From Haliclona indistincta (lineage: Eukaryota; Porifera; Demospongiae; Haplosclerida; Chalinidae), in assembly GCA_964017065.1 (NCBI GenBank), contig OZ024790.1, positions 12,039,498 through 12,103,497 on the forward strand: 64,000 nt of DNA, in the 5' to 3' direction. Shown piece after piece: positions 1 through 15,669 of the stretch (positions are counted from its first letter, which is position 1; the number at the start of each line of letters is the position of its first letter). A model generated the notes under the pieces. The model saw nothing but the letters and a program-made list of their open reading frames with translations, did no database searches and had not been told where the DNA came from. A program made the translations under genes and the position numbers.

Positions 1-924
1 ATTGCTGCATGAATAATCCACAGTATTGTATTATTGTGGATGGTAGTTGTGATCTGATACAAGCGGTGAGCAAGTACCAACAACTTGACAATGTGAAAGA
101 GAAAGAACAGGATAGATCATCGGTGGAGCATTTTCTCTCAGCATGGTTTTGTAGACCTGGTCTGGTGTCTCTTGGAAGTACAGACGCTTGCATAAAATTA
201 CCAACATTGCAGCGATGATGACCATAGCTACAATGCATAGGGAAGACACAGGGCCGTACCCCAGGGCATACTGCTCGATTTTACCAGCTAGAAGACTGTC
301 ACAGTTATCATCTTTTTGTCTTATCCAGCACCAAGCTCCTGCTAGTCCGTAAGCATCATGAAGAAACGGTATCCACACAAACAAGAGGGAAATTACAATC
401 GGTACAAAGACATAGCAGATCTCTAAGCATAGTGCTTGTCTTCTTGCTTTAGTAGAGGTACGATCGGCTGGTTCAGAGAGGGTTATAATGAGCTCACGAT
501 AAGTGACACCTAATAGTATGATTGGTCGAATCTCAATGAGGGAAACGAGACATGAGAGATGAGACACTAACACAGACATGTACAGAAGTGTCGTCCACGT
601 TGAAAACTCCAGTAAAGCCGCGATTGCCTTGCAGCCAATGATGTATGCCGTGTTCGTAGGGTCATAGTTGTAAACGGCTAGTTGTAAGCAGCGAGTAACG
701 CTGTTGAAGGCAACTGCGAAGAGGAGTATCCGGTGAGTAAACCGTCTTCCGACTCGACAGATGCAAGCATGGGAAAGAGCCACAATACAGGCAGTTAGCG
801 AGATGCCTGCAACAGATCCATATGTCAGCAGTATCACGTGGCGGAGAGGACCATCAGTGTTGCTGCAGCCATTCCCAGAGGTGGAATGGTCCATGATGAC
901 AGTTAGCGAATAACGAAAGCTCAC
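1..924 (-). pseudogene. 7TM receptor, block A copy, 3' end cut by window edge and frameshifted
   Basis: Minus-strand gene for a seven-helix membrane receptor of the cAMP-receptor-like/GPR157-like type (inference from hydrophobic spacing and an AWCWI motif in extracellular loop 2 before helix 5). The reading frame opens at 924, or at the internal Met at 894 (MDHSTSG), and has hydrophobic segments corresponding to TM1-TM6. A 4-base insertion near 101-110, relative to the copies at 14400, 24380 and 31100, shifts the frame after MIYPVL, so TM6/TM7 and the tail are lost from this reading. The remaining C-terminal exon would lie left of base 1. It is head-to-head with the CMTR1 copy starting at 1100. 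Confident as a 7TM gene, moderate on family, good on the frameshift because four paralogous copies agree against it. Confidence 0.7.
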
Positions 925-1099
925 ATTTCGTCAGTAGTTAACCGCAGGAATGGTAGCTTCAGCTGATAACGGGTAATGAACTCTTCACCCACGGCACCAG
1001 TTTCATGCTTTGTTAGTAGTAGACTCGCTCAGTCTCTTTGTAGGCGTAGCTCAATAGTAGCTCCACCCACTCTATCGCCACGAGGGTCCGGGATCGGGA
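925..1099. promoter_or_regulatory. Shared divergent promoter region between receptor and CMTR1
   Basis: Only about 175 bases separate the minus-strand receptor start from the plus-strand CMTR1 start. The same spacer recurs in blocks B (15215-15373) and C (about 24700-24888), with conserved stretches such as GTAGTAGACTCGCTCAGTCT. Both genes must be driven from this interval, so a bidirectional promoter is inferred; no TATA box is obvious. Confidence 0.5.
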
Positions 1100-7680
<6,581 letters not shown>

Positions 7681-8058
7681 TCTCTCTATCCCTCACTCCA
7701 CCTGTCATCTTTTGTATCTCAAACAGCTTCCATAAGTTTCATTTTTACTCTACACTCTGTTTGCAATTTTTTTAGGCTTCACACTGCTTCACATCACATA
7801 TTATGTACAAACAAACAACCATGACTTGTGTGATAAAGCGAGCCATTAGCACTGTGAGAAGCTTTCTACCAGTTTGATGTGAGAATCTTAAAAGTACTAT
7901 AAATGGTGACCTCTAAACTCAGCTATGTATAACTTCCAAGAAATTTTTTGTACCATTGTAAACAAAATATTATTACACTTGTTGATGAGTAATATAAAAT
8001 AATAAAAATAATTGTGGTTGTGGAGTTCTAGTGTATGTAGTAATTACTGTTTGAGAGC
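7681..8058. other. CMTR1 3' flank, no gene seen
   Basis: AT-rich sequence following the CMTR1 final exon, with several AATAAA/AATAAT-like polyadenylation candidates near 7997-8011. It closely matches 59870-60215 in block E. No open frame of note. Confidence 0.5.
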
Positions 8059-8345
8059 TAAGTCATTGGTCAACTGGTATAAGAGGTCATTGGTCAACTG
8101 GTATAAGCAGTGATTGGTCAATTGGTATAAGAGGTCATTGGTCGACTGGTATAAGGTCATTGGTCGACTGGTTTAAGAGGGTCACTAGTTGACTGGTATA
8201 AGAGGTAATTGGTCGACTGGTATAAGTGGTGATTGGTCGACTGGTATAAGAGGTCACTGGTTGACTAGCTTAAGAGGACACTAGTACTGGTATAATTACA
8301 TCCATTGACTGGTATAGGAGGACTGATATAAGAAGACATTGTTCG
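8059..8345. repeat. 23-24 bp minisatellite (CATTGGTCGACTGGTATAAGAGG)
   Basis: About twelve imperfect tandem copies of a 23-24 base unit. The same family, with about six copies, lies in the corresponding position of block E (60216-60372), so it predates the block duplication. Confidence 0.9.
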
Positions 8346-8850
8346 ACTGGTTGACGTGCATTCATGGAAGTGGTTCTGGGCAGCTGGTAAACGGTATCTA
8401 CTAGTTGGTCTAGGGGTAGGTACAAGTGACTGAGGAGGATTGCTGTTACTCTTCTCTTTTGTCTCCTCCCATCACAGAGAAACACTGTCAGATGTTGGGA
8501 CATGACAGGACAGAAACCATCCTTCACAGCTAACGGAGAAATCACTAACCTTGAATTGCCGAAAGGGACGGTGATAGAAATAGAGCTTGTTACAGAAAGA
8601 GATGGGGAGGTGTGTCAATGGGCTACATTTGTATCACATAAATCGTCTGTATTGACAGGGAGCTGCCCAGCTATGCCAGAACTTTGCCTACATTACTGAT
8701 GTGTTGGCTGTACATGAAGAAGTATATGTTAGCAAACCCTTGAAGGAAAGGTACGTATGTATGTGGAGTATGTAACATTCAGATTTAACATATTGTAGGC
8801 AGCTGATTGCAGAGAAGTTGTGTAAAGTGCTCAACAAACCCACTGAAGAT
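8346..8850 (+). pseudogene. Partial second copy of CMTR1 exons
   Basis: Near-identical to 5750-6170 plus the first part of 6475-6543: the DVHSWKWFWAAGKRY exon end, the RNTVRCWDMTGQKPSF exon, the GAAQLCQNFAYITDVL exon and the QLIAEKLCKVLNKP start. It has no upstream or downstream CMTR1 exons and joins NHL sequence directly. A duplicated gene fragment, not a gene. Confidence 0.8.
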
Positions 8851-9316
8851 TATTTGACCGCAATGGCAGATTACTGAGCTTTGGAATCATCGTGTCCAGG
8901 TCCTTAATCCTGATCTGAGCTTTTCAATGCGAAGGAGACAAGCCTGGGCAACTGTATGGTCCACGTGGGATTGCTATTGATCAAGATGGAATATGGTGTA
9001 TGTCAGTGACTTTGGCAACCACCGAATTCAGAAATTTGCACTGAGGGGTTTCTATTTGGCTTCTTTTGATCATGAGAAGTTGCGTCATTCATTTAGTCCG
9101 TATGGCTTGTGCTTTGACTGCAACAATCTACTCTATGCTACTGATATGCAGAACAGTGTAGTGTGTGTCTTCAATACTAGTGGGAAGTTTCTAGGATACA
9201 TTGGTAATAGTGATGGTAGTAGTTTTGTTCGTCCTCAATACATAGTTTCTGATAAAGACAGACTGTACATTAGTGATGACAATGGAGTGGTAACTAACAA
9301 GTGCTTCCAGCAGTAA
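8851..9316 (+). pseudogene. 3' part of NHL-repeat exon, decayed
   Basis: Homologous to the last about 450 bases of the NHL exon of block D (38465-38938). The open stretch 8993-9316 (VYVSDFGNHRIQKFA...KCFQQ stop) covers two to three NHL blades. Upstream, a 17-base deletion after GAGCTTTTC and a small insertion at GGAATATGG break the frame. It ends with TAA, unlike block D where the frame continues into the NLR. Confidence 0.75.
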
Positions 9317-9389
9317 TAATTATAATGCTGTTATCAAAAGTCTCAAAAATTGAACTGATTGTGTTGCATCATGCACGTGAATATCATTA

Positions 9390-9508
9390 TCTGGCTATAA
9401 ATGTCGTTACAATGTGCATATTGACCAGTATCCCATGACCCATGATTGGTTATAAATGTCATTACAATGTGCATACTAATGACCAGCATCCCGTGATTCA
9501 GTACAGAA
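9390..9508 (+). promoter_or_regulatory. Duplicated TATA promoter of NLR-A
   Basis: Two tandem copies of a roughly 60-base segment (TATAAATGTCNTTACAATGTGCATA...GACCAG) each carry TATAAA, at 9396 and 9451. The nearer one is 58 bases before the NLR ATG. Block E has a single copy (TATAAA at 61416), and the segment is missing in blocks B, C and D. Role as core promoter is inferred. Confidence 0.5.
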
Positions 9509-12160
9509 ATGGCCAACCCTATGGCACTAGACGTAAGATGCTCTTCTGCTCATATCGCAAAGTTTTCTGAGCATATTGAAGACTGGGAGGAACTGGCACC
9601 ATATTTTGGCCTTACCGACGCAGAGCAGCAGGTTATACGAGCCAGCTACGCCCATCAATACAAGGTACAGAAACGCAAGATGCTCTGGAAGTGGGTCAGG
9701 AAGCTGGGAAAGAAGGCAACCTACCGTGAGCTGATAAAAGTGTTGGAAGAAGCAGGCGAGTCTCTACTAATAGACGAAGTTAAAGAGCTACTTGAGGACT
9801 CGCATTCCGAAGCACCTCACATCGTTGTGAAATCGTTCCGACAGTACCTCAAAGATTGCTACAGTACCTCAGCTTCTGATGGAGTGGCAGATAGAGAAGA
9901 TTGGCCACGACTACAACTTCCAATGATTTTTGTGAACCCGGAGTTAGTCTCGAAGGATGAGAAAACAAGTCTAACTACACTCGACATCTTCAAAGACAAG
10001 AAAGTGATGCTTGAAGGCACATCAGGTTCTGGTAAGACCACTCTAATGAGGCATGCCTGCCAGCAGTGGGCCGAGGGCAAGCTACTTAATGATGTGGATC
10101 TCCTCATCCATCTAACCCTGGCAGATCCCACCTTGTGGTCTGCTAAATGTTTGGAAGACATTATCCCTCATCCTACATCTATTGAGATGCGCAGAGCAGT
10201 AGCTGACTACATAATGGAGCGAGGAGGCAAAGGATGCTGCTTTATACTGGATGGATGGGAGGATTTGCCTGAAGAGCTGCATACCTCTTCTTTTATTCGT
10301 GATCTTCTCAAAGGCAGTCAGCCGGAATTGGCACTACCACGATGTTCGTTTATTGTCACCACTCGTCCGATTGTTTCTCCCTCCCTACAACCATTAGTCA
10401 CGACCATTGTTAAGATCACTGGCTACTCATCTGAGAGTGTTGATACCTATGCTAGTCAGTGTCTGACACAGCTAAGCAAAGATCCTGCTGTCTTCATAAC
10501 AGCTCTCAATGATAACCATCATGCTCGTGGCTTGTGCAGTTTGCCTATCAATGTAGCCATCTTACTACATCTGTTTTTTACTATTCTAACAGGTCTTCCC
10601 GCTACTCAGACAGAGCTGTTCAACTGCTTTATTCTTAACCTTATTCTTCGTCATCTTATCACCAAAGCGAAATACAAGCATACTAAGCCTTTGCTTCGCT
10701 GCTTTTCAGATCTTCCATCAAATGAAAATAAAGCATTCAATAACCTTTGTCTAATATCTTACCATTCCACATTCAGTGGTAAAGTAGCCTCTCAGAGTAA
10801 CCAGCTAATCTCATCTGATGACCTCCATAAAGCCGGTCTACAGGACGTGCAGGAGACCCTGGGTCTAATGAAGGTACACCAGCAGCTGACCTGGTGTGGC
10901 TATGACCCTCACTATGGGTTCCTTCACTCATCAGTTCAAGACTTCTTATGTGCTGTGAGGATGAGCCAGCTGAGTCCAGAGCAACAGGTGAAGGACTTTA
11001 TATGTATAATGACCAGTAATCCAACATCACTAGTACTTTGCTTCTATGCTGGCATAACTAAGCTTGAGAATGAAAGGGTCTGCAAATATTTGAGTCAAAT
11101 AGGAATGAATCCACCTGGTGTTTTTGTTTTAAGTAAATTGTTTACTGCTTCTTCTGACCCACGTAGACTATTTTTGACATATCTGCATTGTCTTTATGAA
11201 GCGAAGCATAACAAGATATTATGTCACTTTGACAGTAAAGACGTAGTATTTTTTGGATACTATCGACTTTCTATTCATGATCTCAGCGTGATATGGTATT
11301 TCATGTTGGACATGATTGAAAAATGTCATCCTAAAGTTTTGACACTCTTTTTCTTTTCGTGTGAAATCAATGATCACGGCATTGAGTCAGCTGTAACAAC
11401 TTTTATCAACCAGGCAAGCACTCGTAATTGCTCAAAAGGTTGTTTAAGACTTCGCTTCAGTGATGATGGTATTACATATAATGGTGTTAGAAGTTTGACT
11501 AAATTGATGAGGACAAAAAATGTAAGTTTAATTGAATTTGCGCTGCAATCGAAAATTGACTTTATAACCTTGAATCTGTTAATTGGTGCTGTACCTACCT
11601 CAACTGTAACGTCTCTTTGTCTAATGTCATTTGGCTCGCCCTTGACAAGCAGACATATTTACCATTTAGTTCTTCTCATTCACCAAGCAAGACATTTGCA
11701 GGAGTTGGATCTTTCTGAAAATTCAATGCAAGCAGAGAGTTTTCCACTTTTATTGATGGCTGCTAAAAATGTGGAACGATTAGTATTTAATAATATGTTA
11801 AGAGATCAGCACCTTCAGGAGATAGGTCCAATACTGCAGTCAAATACTAGTTTAAAAGTTTTGTTTATAGTAAATTGTCATCCCTATATGCACGGTTTTT
11901 ACTGTTTTGAATCACTTTGTGAGTTCATTAAAGTTATCACAGCACCTGAATCAAGATCACAACTAAGGATTCTTTTTACTAAATATACAGAAGATATCAA
12001 AGCAAACAAAGAGTTAATGACAACAGTAAATAAATTTGGGGAACGTCGTGGATATCCCTTAATGTTTTCTTCTTATAATAAGCAAGACGAAAGTGATTTA
12101 AAGACTACTTGGGAAAATGCTGAAACTCTACCTGAAGATTTGATGAAAGGAAAAACGTAA
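9509..12160 (+). CDS. NLR-A: Death-NACHT-LRR receptor
   Basis: Intron-less 883-residue cytosolic NOD-like receptor. Death domain about 7-92 (DVRCSSAH...EDWEELAPYFGLT), for adaptor recruitment. NACHT: P-loop GTSGSGKT at 170-177, Walker B FILDGWED at 245-252, sensor-1 region FIVTTRP at 281-287, and winged-helix motif GFLHSSVQDF near 470-479, whose His contacts nucleotide in the family. LRR-like repeats about 560-845, with LDLSENSM-type strands. The start ATGGCCAAC follows a TATA box at 58 bases, and the stop is TAA. The 3' end converges with the receptor of block B about 240 bases away. All switch motifs are intact, so it is probably functional. Ligand unknown. Confidence 0.9.
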   Translation: MANPMALDVRCSSAHIAKFSEHIEDWEELAPYFGLTDAEQQVIRASYAHQYKVQKRKMLWKWVRKLGKKATYRELIKVLEEAGESLLIDEVKELLEDSHSEAPHIVVKSFRQYLKDCYSTSASDGVADREDWPRLQLPMIFVNPELVSKDEKTSLTTLDIFKDKKVMLEGTSGSGKTTLMRHACQQWAEGKLLNDVDLLIHLTLADPTLWSAKCLEDIIPHPTSIEMRRAVADYIMERGGKGCCFILDGWEDLPEELHTSSFIRDLLKGSQPELALPRCSFIVTTRPIVSPSLQPLVTTIVKITGYSSESVDTYASQCLTQLSKDPAVFITALNDNHHARGLCSLPINVAILLHLFFTILTGLPATQTELFNCFILNLILRHLITKAKYKHTKPLLRCFSDLPSNENKAFNNLCLISYHSTFSGKVASQSNQLISSDDLHKAGLQDVQETLGLMKVHQQLTWCGYDPHYGFLHSSVQDFLCAVRMSQLSPEQQVKDFICIMTSNPTSLVLCFYAGITKLENERVCKYLSQIGMNPPGVFVLSKLFTASSDPRRLFLTYLHCLYEAKHNKILCHFDSKDVVFFGYYRLSIHDLSVIWYFMLDMIEKCHPKVLTLFFFSCEINDHGIESAVTTFINQASTRNCSKGCLRLRFSDDGITYNGVRSLTKLMRTKNVSLIEFALQSKIDFITLNLLIGAVPTSTVTSLCLMSFGSPLTSRHIYHLVLLIHQARHLQELDLSENSMQAESFPLLLMAAKNVERLVFNNMLRDQHLQEIGPILQSNTSLKVLFIVNCHPYMHGFYCFESLCEFIKVITAPESRSQLRILFTKYTEDIKANKELMTTVNKFGERRGYPLMFSSYNKQDESDLKTTWENAETLPEDLMKGKT

Positions 12161-12535
12161 CTTCTGATTGCCAACAACTCATTCATAATAGTTTTTACAT
12201 GGTAGTATAATAATATGTCACAAGTTATTGTCATTGTTGATTTGAAAAATAAATATTAATACCAGTAGCATGATCAATGCATAACCAGTAGTAGTTAAAG
12301 CTGTACTATGGAAACCCACATACTATTTTCAGTTACTTGCTATAAACAGCATTGCTGAAACATAAAAATTGGAACATGTTTTCATTACAACAAAAATTCA
12401 ATCGTCAACAATGTTCAATTCACTGCTTAGAAGTGGATCTCTTTCATTATGTCCAGCTTCATCAGGTTGAGGTTCTTTATGGAAATGTTCAATGATAAGA
12501 AATAAACAGTATAATATATAGCACATGACAAGCTG

Positions 12536-14305
12536 TTTTTTTATACAATACTCACACATGATAGCTAAAAGCTAATGTAAGATGTGTGGAAAAAAATTAA
12601 GTTACAGAAATAGACAAGAGATAAGATTCTTAAATTGTCTAAAGTTGGTACATGATTTAATGTCTACAGGTAAATTATTCCATAGGTTTGAAGTACGTAA
12701 AATGAAAGAGTTAGAATATCTAGGAAACAGAATAGTTATAAGGATTAGATGAACGTAAAACAGATAAAGGGGTGTGAGGTGGGATAAGAGCAAGAGGAAA
12801 GTAATTAATTTTATTGACAATTTTAAAAAATGTACAAAGAGACAAAAATAAACGCTGATTTACCAGGGTTGGAATTTGGAAGTGATTGCATGAGCAGGTC
12901 AGGGTAACTCATCTGCCATTGTTTAGAGCAAATATGGAGTGCGAGCTTCTGCACATTTTTAAGGTGGCGGGATACCATTTTAATGAGATTCATGACTTTG
13001 CAAGTGGCTATTTCTTTTTAAGCCAAGTCTATCTGTGCAGACGGAGTTGCAGTGTGCGCTTTGTTTGTCTATAGGCATCGATAATAGCAAGTTTCAGCCA
13101 CGTAGTGTTCGCCATCACGGAACGACGAGCTCGCCTGTGAAGACTAAACACGATCGAGTTTTTACAATTTTTCTTTAGTTGTGTGAAACGTACGAAGCTA
13201 AAACTGCTCATGCAAGCTCATCTTCCATTCGTGGAGGAGCCTGTGTATCGATTTCGCCGAGCAATGCTCGCACGCGATACTACAGCTGCGTACTCTGTAC
13301 TGTCTGGCAGTACGTAGCTGCAGTATCGCGTACGAGCATTGCTCGGCGAAATCGATACACAGGCTCCTCCACGAATGGAAGATGAGCTTGCATGAGCAGT
13401 TTTAGCTTCGTACGTTTCACACAACTAAAGAAAAATTGTAAAAACTCGATCGTGTTTAGTCTTCACAGGCGAGCTCGTCGTTCCGTGATGGCGAACACTA
13501 CGTGGCTGAAACTTGCTATTATCGATGCCTATCTATAGACAAACAAAGCGCACACTGCAACTCCGTCTGCACAGATAGACAAATAGCCACTTGCAAAGTC
13601 ATGAATCTCATTAAAATGGTATCCCGCCACCTTAAGTGCCTGTATATCTTTAATTAGATGCAGGTGCCACACTTCAGCACCATATTCTAAAACTGGCCTA
13701 ACAAGTGTTAGATAAAGCCTAATCATTGCAGGCTCGCTAGAATGATTTGAAAATTGCCTGTACAGCATACCCAACATTAATTCTTAGCCTTGCTGCAAAT
13801 ATAATTAATGTGAGAACTCCAGCTAAGGTCAGAGGTTATCACAAAGCCCAAATATTTGTAGGAATTAACAACTTCCAAAAGTTCACTATTTAACAACATT
13901 GGTGTAGTAATAGTTGGGTTACGCTTTCGAGACAATAACATCTGTTTACGTACATTTGGAAACATTAAAAGTCATAGCATTGCTGGAGGACCAGAAATCA
14001 ATACAATTGACATCTTTTTGTAGGCAAGAAAAGTCACAGGCCTCAGAAAAAATTAATTGTTTTGTAAAGAAGAATATCATCAGCATACAGTACGAGCTTG
14101 CTGTTGTTTGAAAGATGGATTTGGGAAATGCTGTCGATGTATATCAAGAACAAAAGCGGCCCCAAAATAGAACCTTGTGGGACTCCAGATAACACAGTAA
14201 TAAACTCAGACGTAGCACCATCCACCACAACTCTCTCCTGGCGTTTAGTTAGATAACTGTCAAGCCATGAAAAAAAAATAACTGGGGAAGTTGCAAAAGA
14301 TTGAG
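12536..14305 (-). mobile_element. 5'-truncated non-LTR retrotransposon in the receptor gene
   Basis: Read on the minus strand: RT blocks LSGVPQGSILGPLLF and LVLYADDILLY at 14270-14060, then KYLGFVIT at about 13870, LVRPVLEYGAEVW at about 13690, and the C-terminal LWNNLPVDIKSCTNF at about 12660. Several stops interrupt the frame. The minus-strand 3' end is followed by an A-rich run (TTTTTTT on plus at 12535). No endonuclease domain remains. It belongs to the CR1/L2/jockey-like RT group (inference). It carries the foldback element 12963-13631. Confidence 0.85.
12963..13631. mobile_element. 669-bp near-perfect palindromic foldback element, TTAA target site
   Basis: Two arms of about 330 bases are reverse complements with the centre near 13297, so both strands encode the same spurious peptide. 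The ends are GGTGGCGGGATACC and its complement. TTAA flanks both sides (12959-12962 and 13632-13635), and removing one copy plus the element restores the RT frame (IKDIQAL then KNVQKLAL). TTAA duplications are the hallmark of piggyBac-type transposition, but no transposase is present. Confidence 0.88.
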
Positions 14306-15373
14306 AAGAGCAATTGCTGCATGAATAATCCACAGTATTGTATTATTGTGGATGGTAGTTGTGATCTGATACAAGCGATGAGCAAGTCCCAACAACTTGA
14401 CAATGTGAAAGAGAACAGGATAGATCATCAGTGGAGCATTTTCTCTCAGCATGGTTTTGTAGACCTGGTCTGGTGTCTCTTGGAAGTACAGTCGCTTGCA
14501 TAAAATTACCAACATTGCAGCGACGATGACCATAGCTACAATGCATAGGAAAGACACAGGGCCGTACCCCAGGACATACTGCTCGATTTTACCAGCTAGA
14601 AGACTGTCACAGTTATCATCTTTTTGTCTTATCCAGCACCAAGCTCCAGCTAGTCCGTAAGCATCATGAAGAAACGGTATCCACACAAACAAGAGGGGAA
14701 TTACAATCGGTACAAAGACATAGCAGATCTCTAAGCACAGTGCTTGTCTTCTTGCTTTAGTAGAGGTACGATCGGCTGGTTCAGAGAGGGTTATAATGAG
14801 CTCTCGATAAGTGACACCTATAGTATGATTGGTCGAATCTCAATGAGACACTAACACAGACATGTACAGAAGTGTCGTCCACGTTGAAAACTCCAGTAAA
14901 GCCCGATTGCCTTGCACCCAATGACGTATGCCGTGTTCGTAGGGTCATAGTTGTACACGGCTAGTTGTAAGCAGCGAGTAACGCTGTTGAAGGCAACTGC
15001 GAAGAGAAGATAGAGAGATATCCGGTGAGTAAACCGTCTTCCGACTCGACAGATGCAAGCAAGGGACAGAGCCACAATGCAGGCAGTTAGCGAGATGCCT
15101 GCAACAGATCCATATGTCAGCAGTCACGTGACGGAGAGGACCATCAGTGTTGCTGCAGCCATTCCCAGAGGTGGAATGATCCATGATGACAGTTAGAGAA
15201 TAACTAAAGTTCACATTTCGTCAGTAGTTAACCGCAGGAATGGTAGTTTCAGATAATAACGGGTACTACTTACATAAACTCTTCACTCACAGTTTCTGTT
15301 CGTAGTAGACTCGCTCAGTCTCAATGTAGACGTGGCTCAATAGTAGCCCCACCTATTCTACCACCACAAGGAA

Positions 15374-15581
15374 ATGGCGGACCCTGCTGCAGAACTAGGC
15401 ACAGAAAGAGATCGTTTGGTGGGTTAGCAGCTTGCTTGTTTGTAGGCGTGAGTCAATTTTTTGTCTCCAGGTGAAAGAAAACCAGAGGAAACGAAAAGGA
15501 GCTCTCGAGGATGAAGGAGAAGATGGCGGAGCCCCGAAACAGAAGCTGCCCAACTACAGCAATTTTCCAGAGAGAATTATT
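15374..15581 (+). pseudogene. CMTR1 remnant of block B, exons 1-2 only
   Basis: Exon 1, 15374-15418 (MADPAAELGTERDRL), and exon 2, 15471-15581 (RKRKGALEDEGEDGG...), are in phase with a donor GTAGGT. Homology then stops near 15670, where unrelated transposon sequence begins. A short stretch like the next acceptor (TTTCATGCAGGCATCAAT) reappears at 21140, so about 5.5 kb has replaced the rest of the gene. Confidence 0.8.
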
Positions 15582-15669
15582 GTAGGTGATACGCCCCTTG
15601 GACGTAAAAGCTATTGTACTAGCAACAGCTGTGATATTGCTATCACGGCAACTAGACAGAGTTATCATT

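Larger units (their letters stand above)
12398..15214 (-). pseudogene. 7TM receptor, block B copy, split by a retroelement
   Basis: The C-terminal exon (12398-12535) and the body (14306-15214) match the other receptor copies, but 1.77 kb of retroelement separates them. Further lesions: a TATA insertion in the tail exon shifts the frame relative to the copy at 24132, and a deletion near 14848 removes the VSLIE.. segment and the codons before it. Start Met by homology at 15214, or at 15184 (MDHSTSG). The motif AWCWIRQKDDNC and the TM5 region are still readable at 14560-14690. Clearly a pseudogene. Confidence 0.85.

Noticed and set aside
8059..8345. CRISPR or operator array from the 23-bp repeats
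   Set aside because: Head-to-tail minisatellite with no spacers; copy number differs from the block E counterpart.
8346..9316. A CMTR1-NHL chimeric gene
   Set aside because: The reading frame across the joint does not enter the NHL frame, and no start or upstream exons are present.
9859..10161. Minus-strand frames of about 100 codons opposite the NLR P-loop, repeated in every block
   Set aside because: They are antisense shadows of the conserved NACHT coding strand and copy whatever it does.
13179..13424. Pair of identical 68-codon genes on opposite strands
   Set aside because: They are mirror images produced by the palindromic element.
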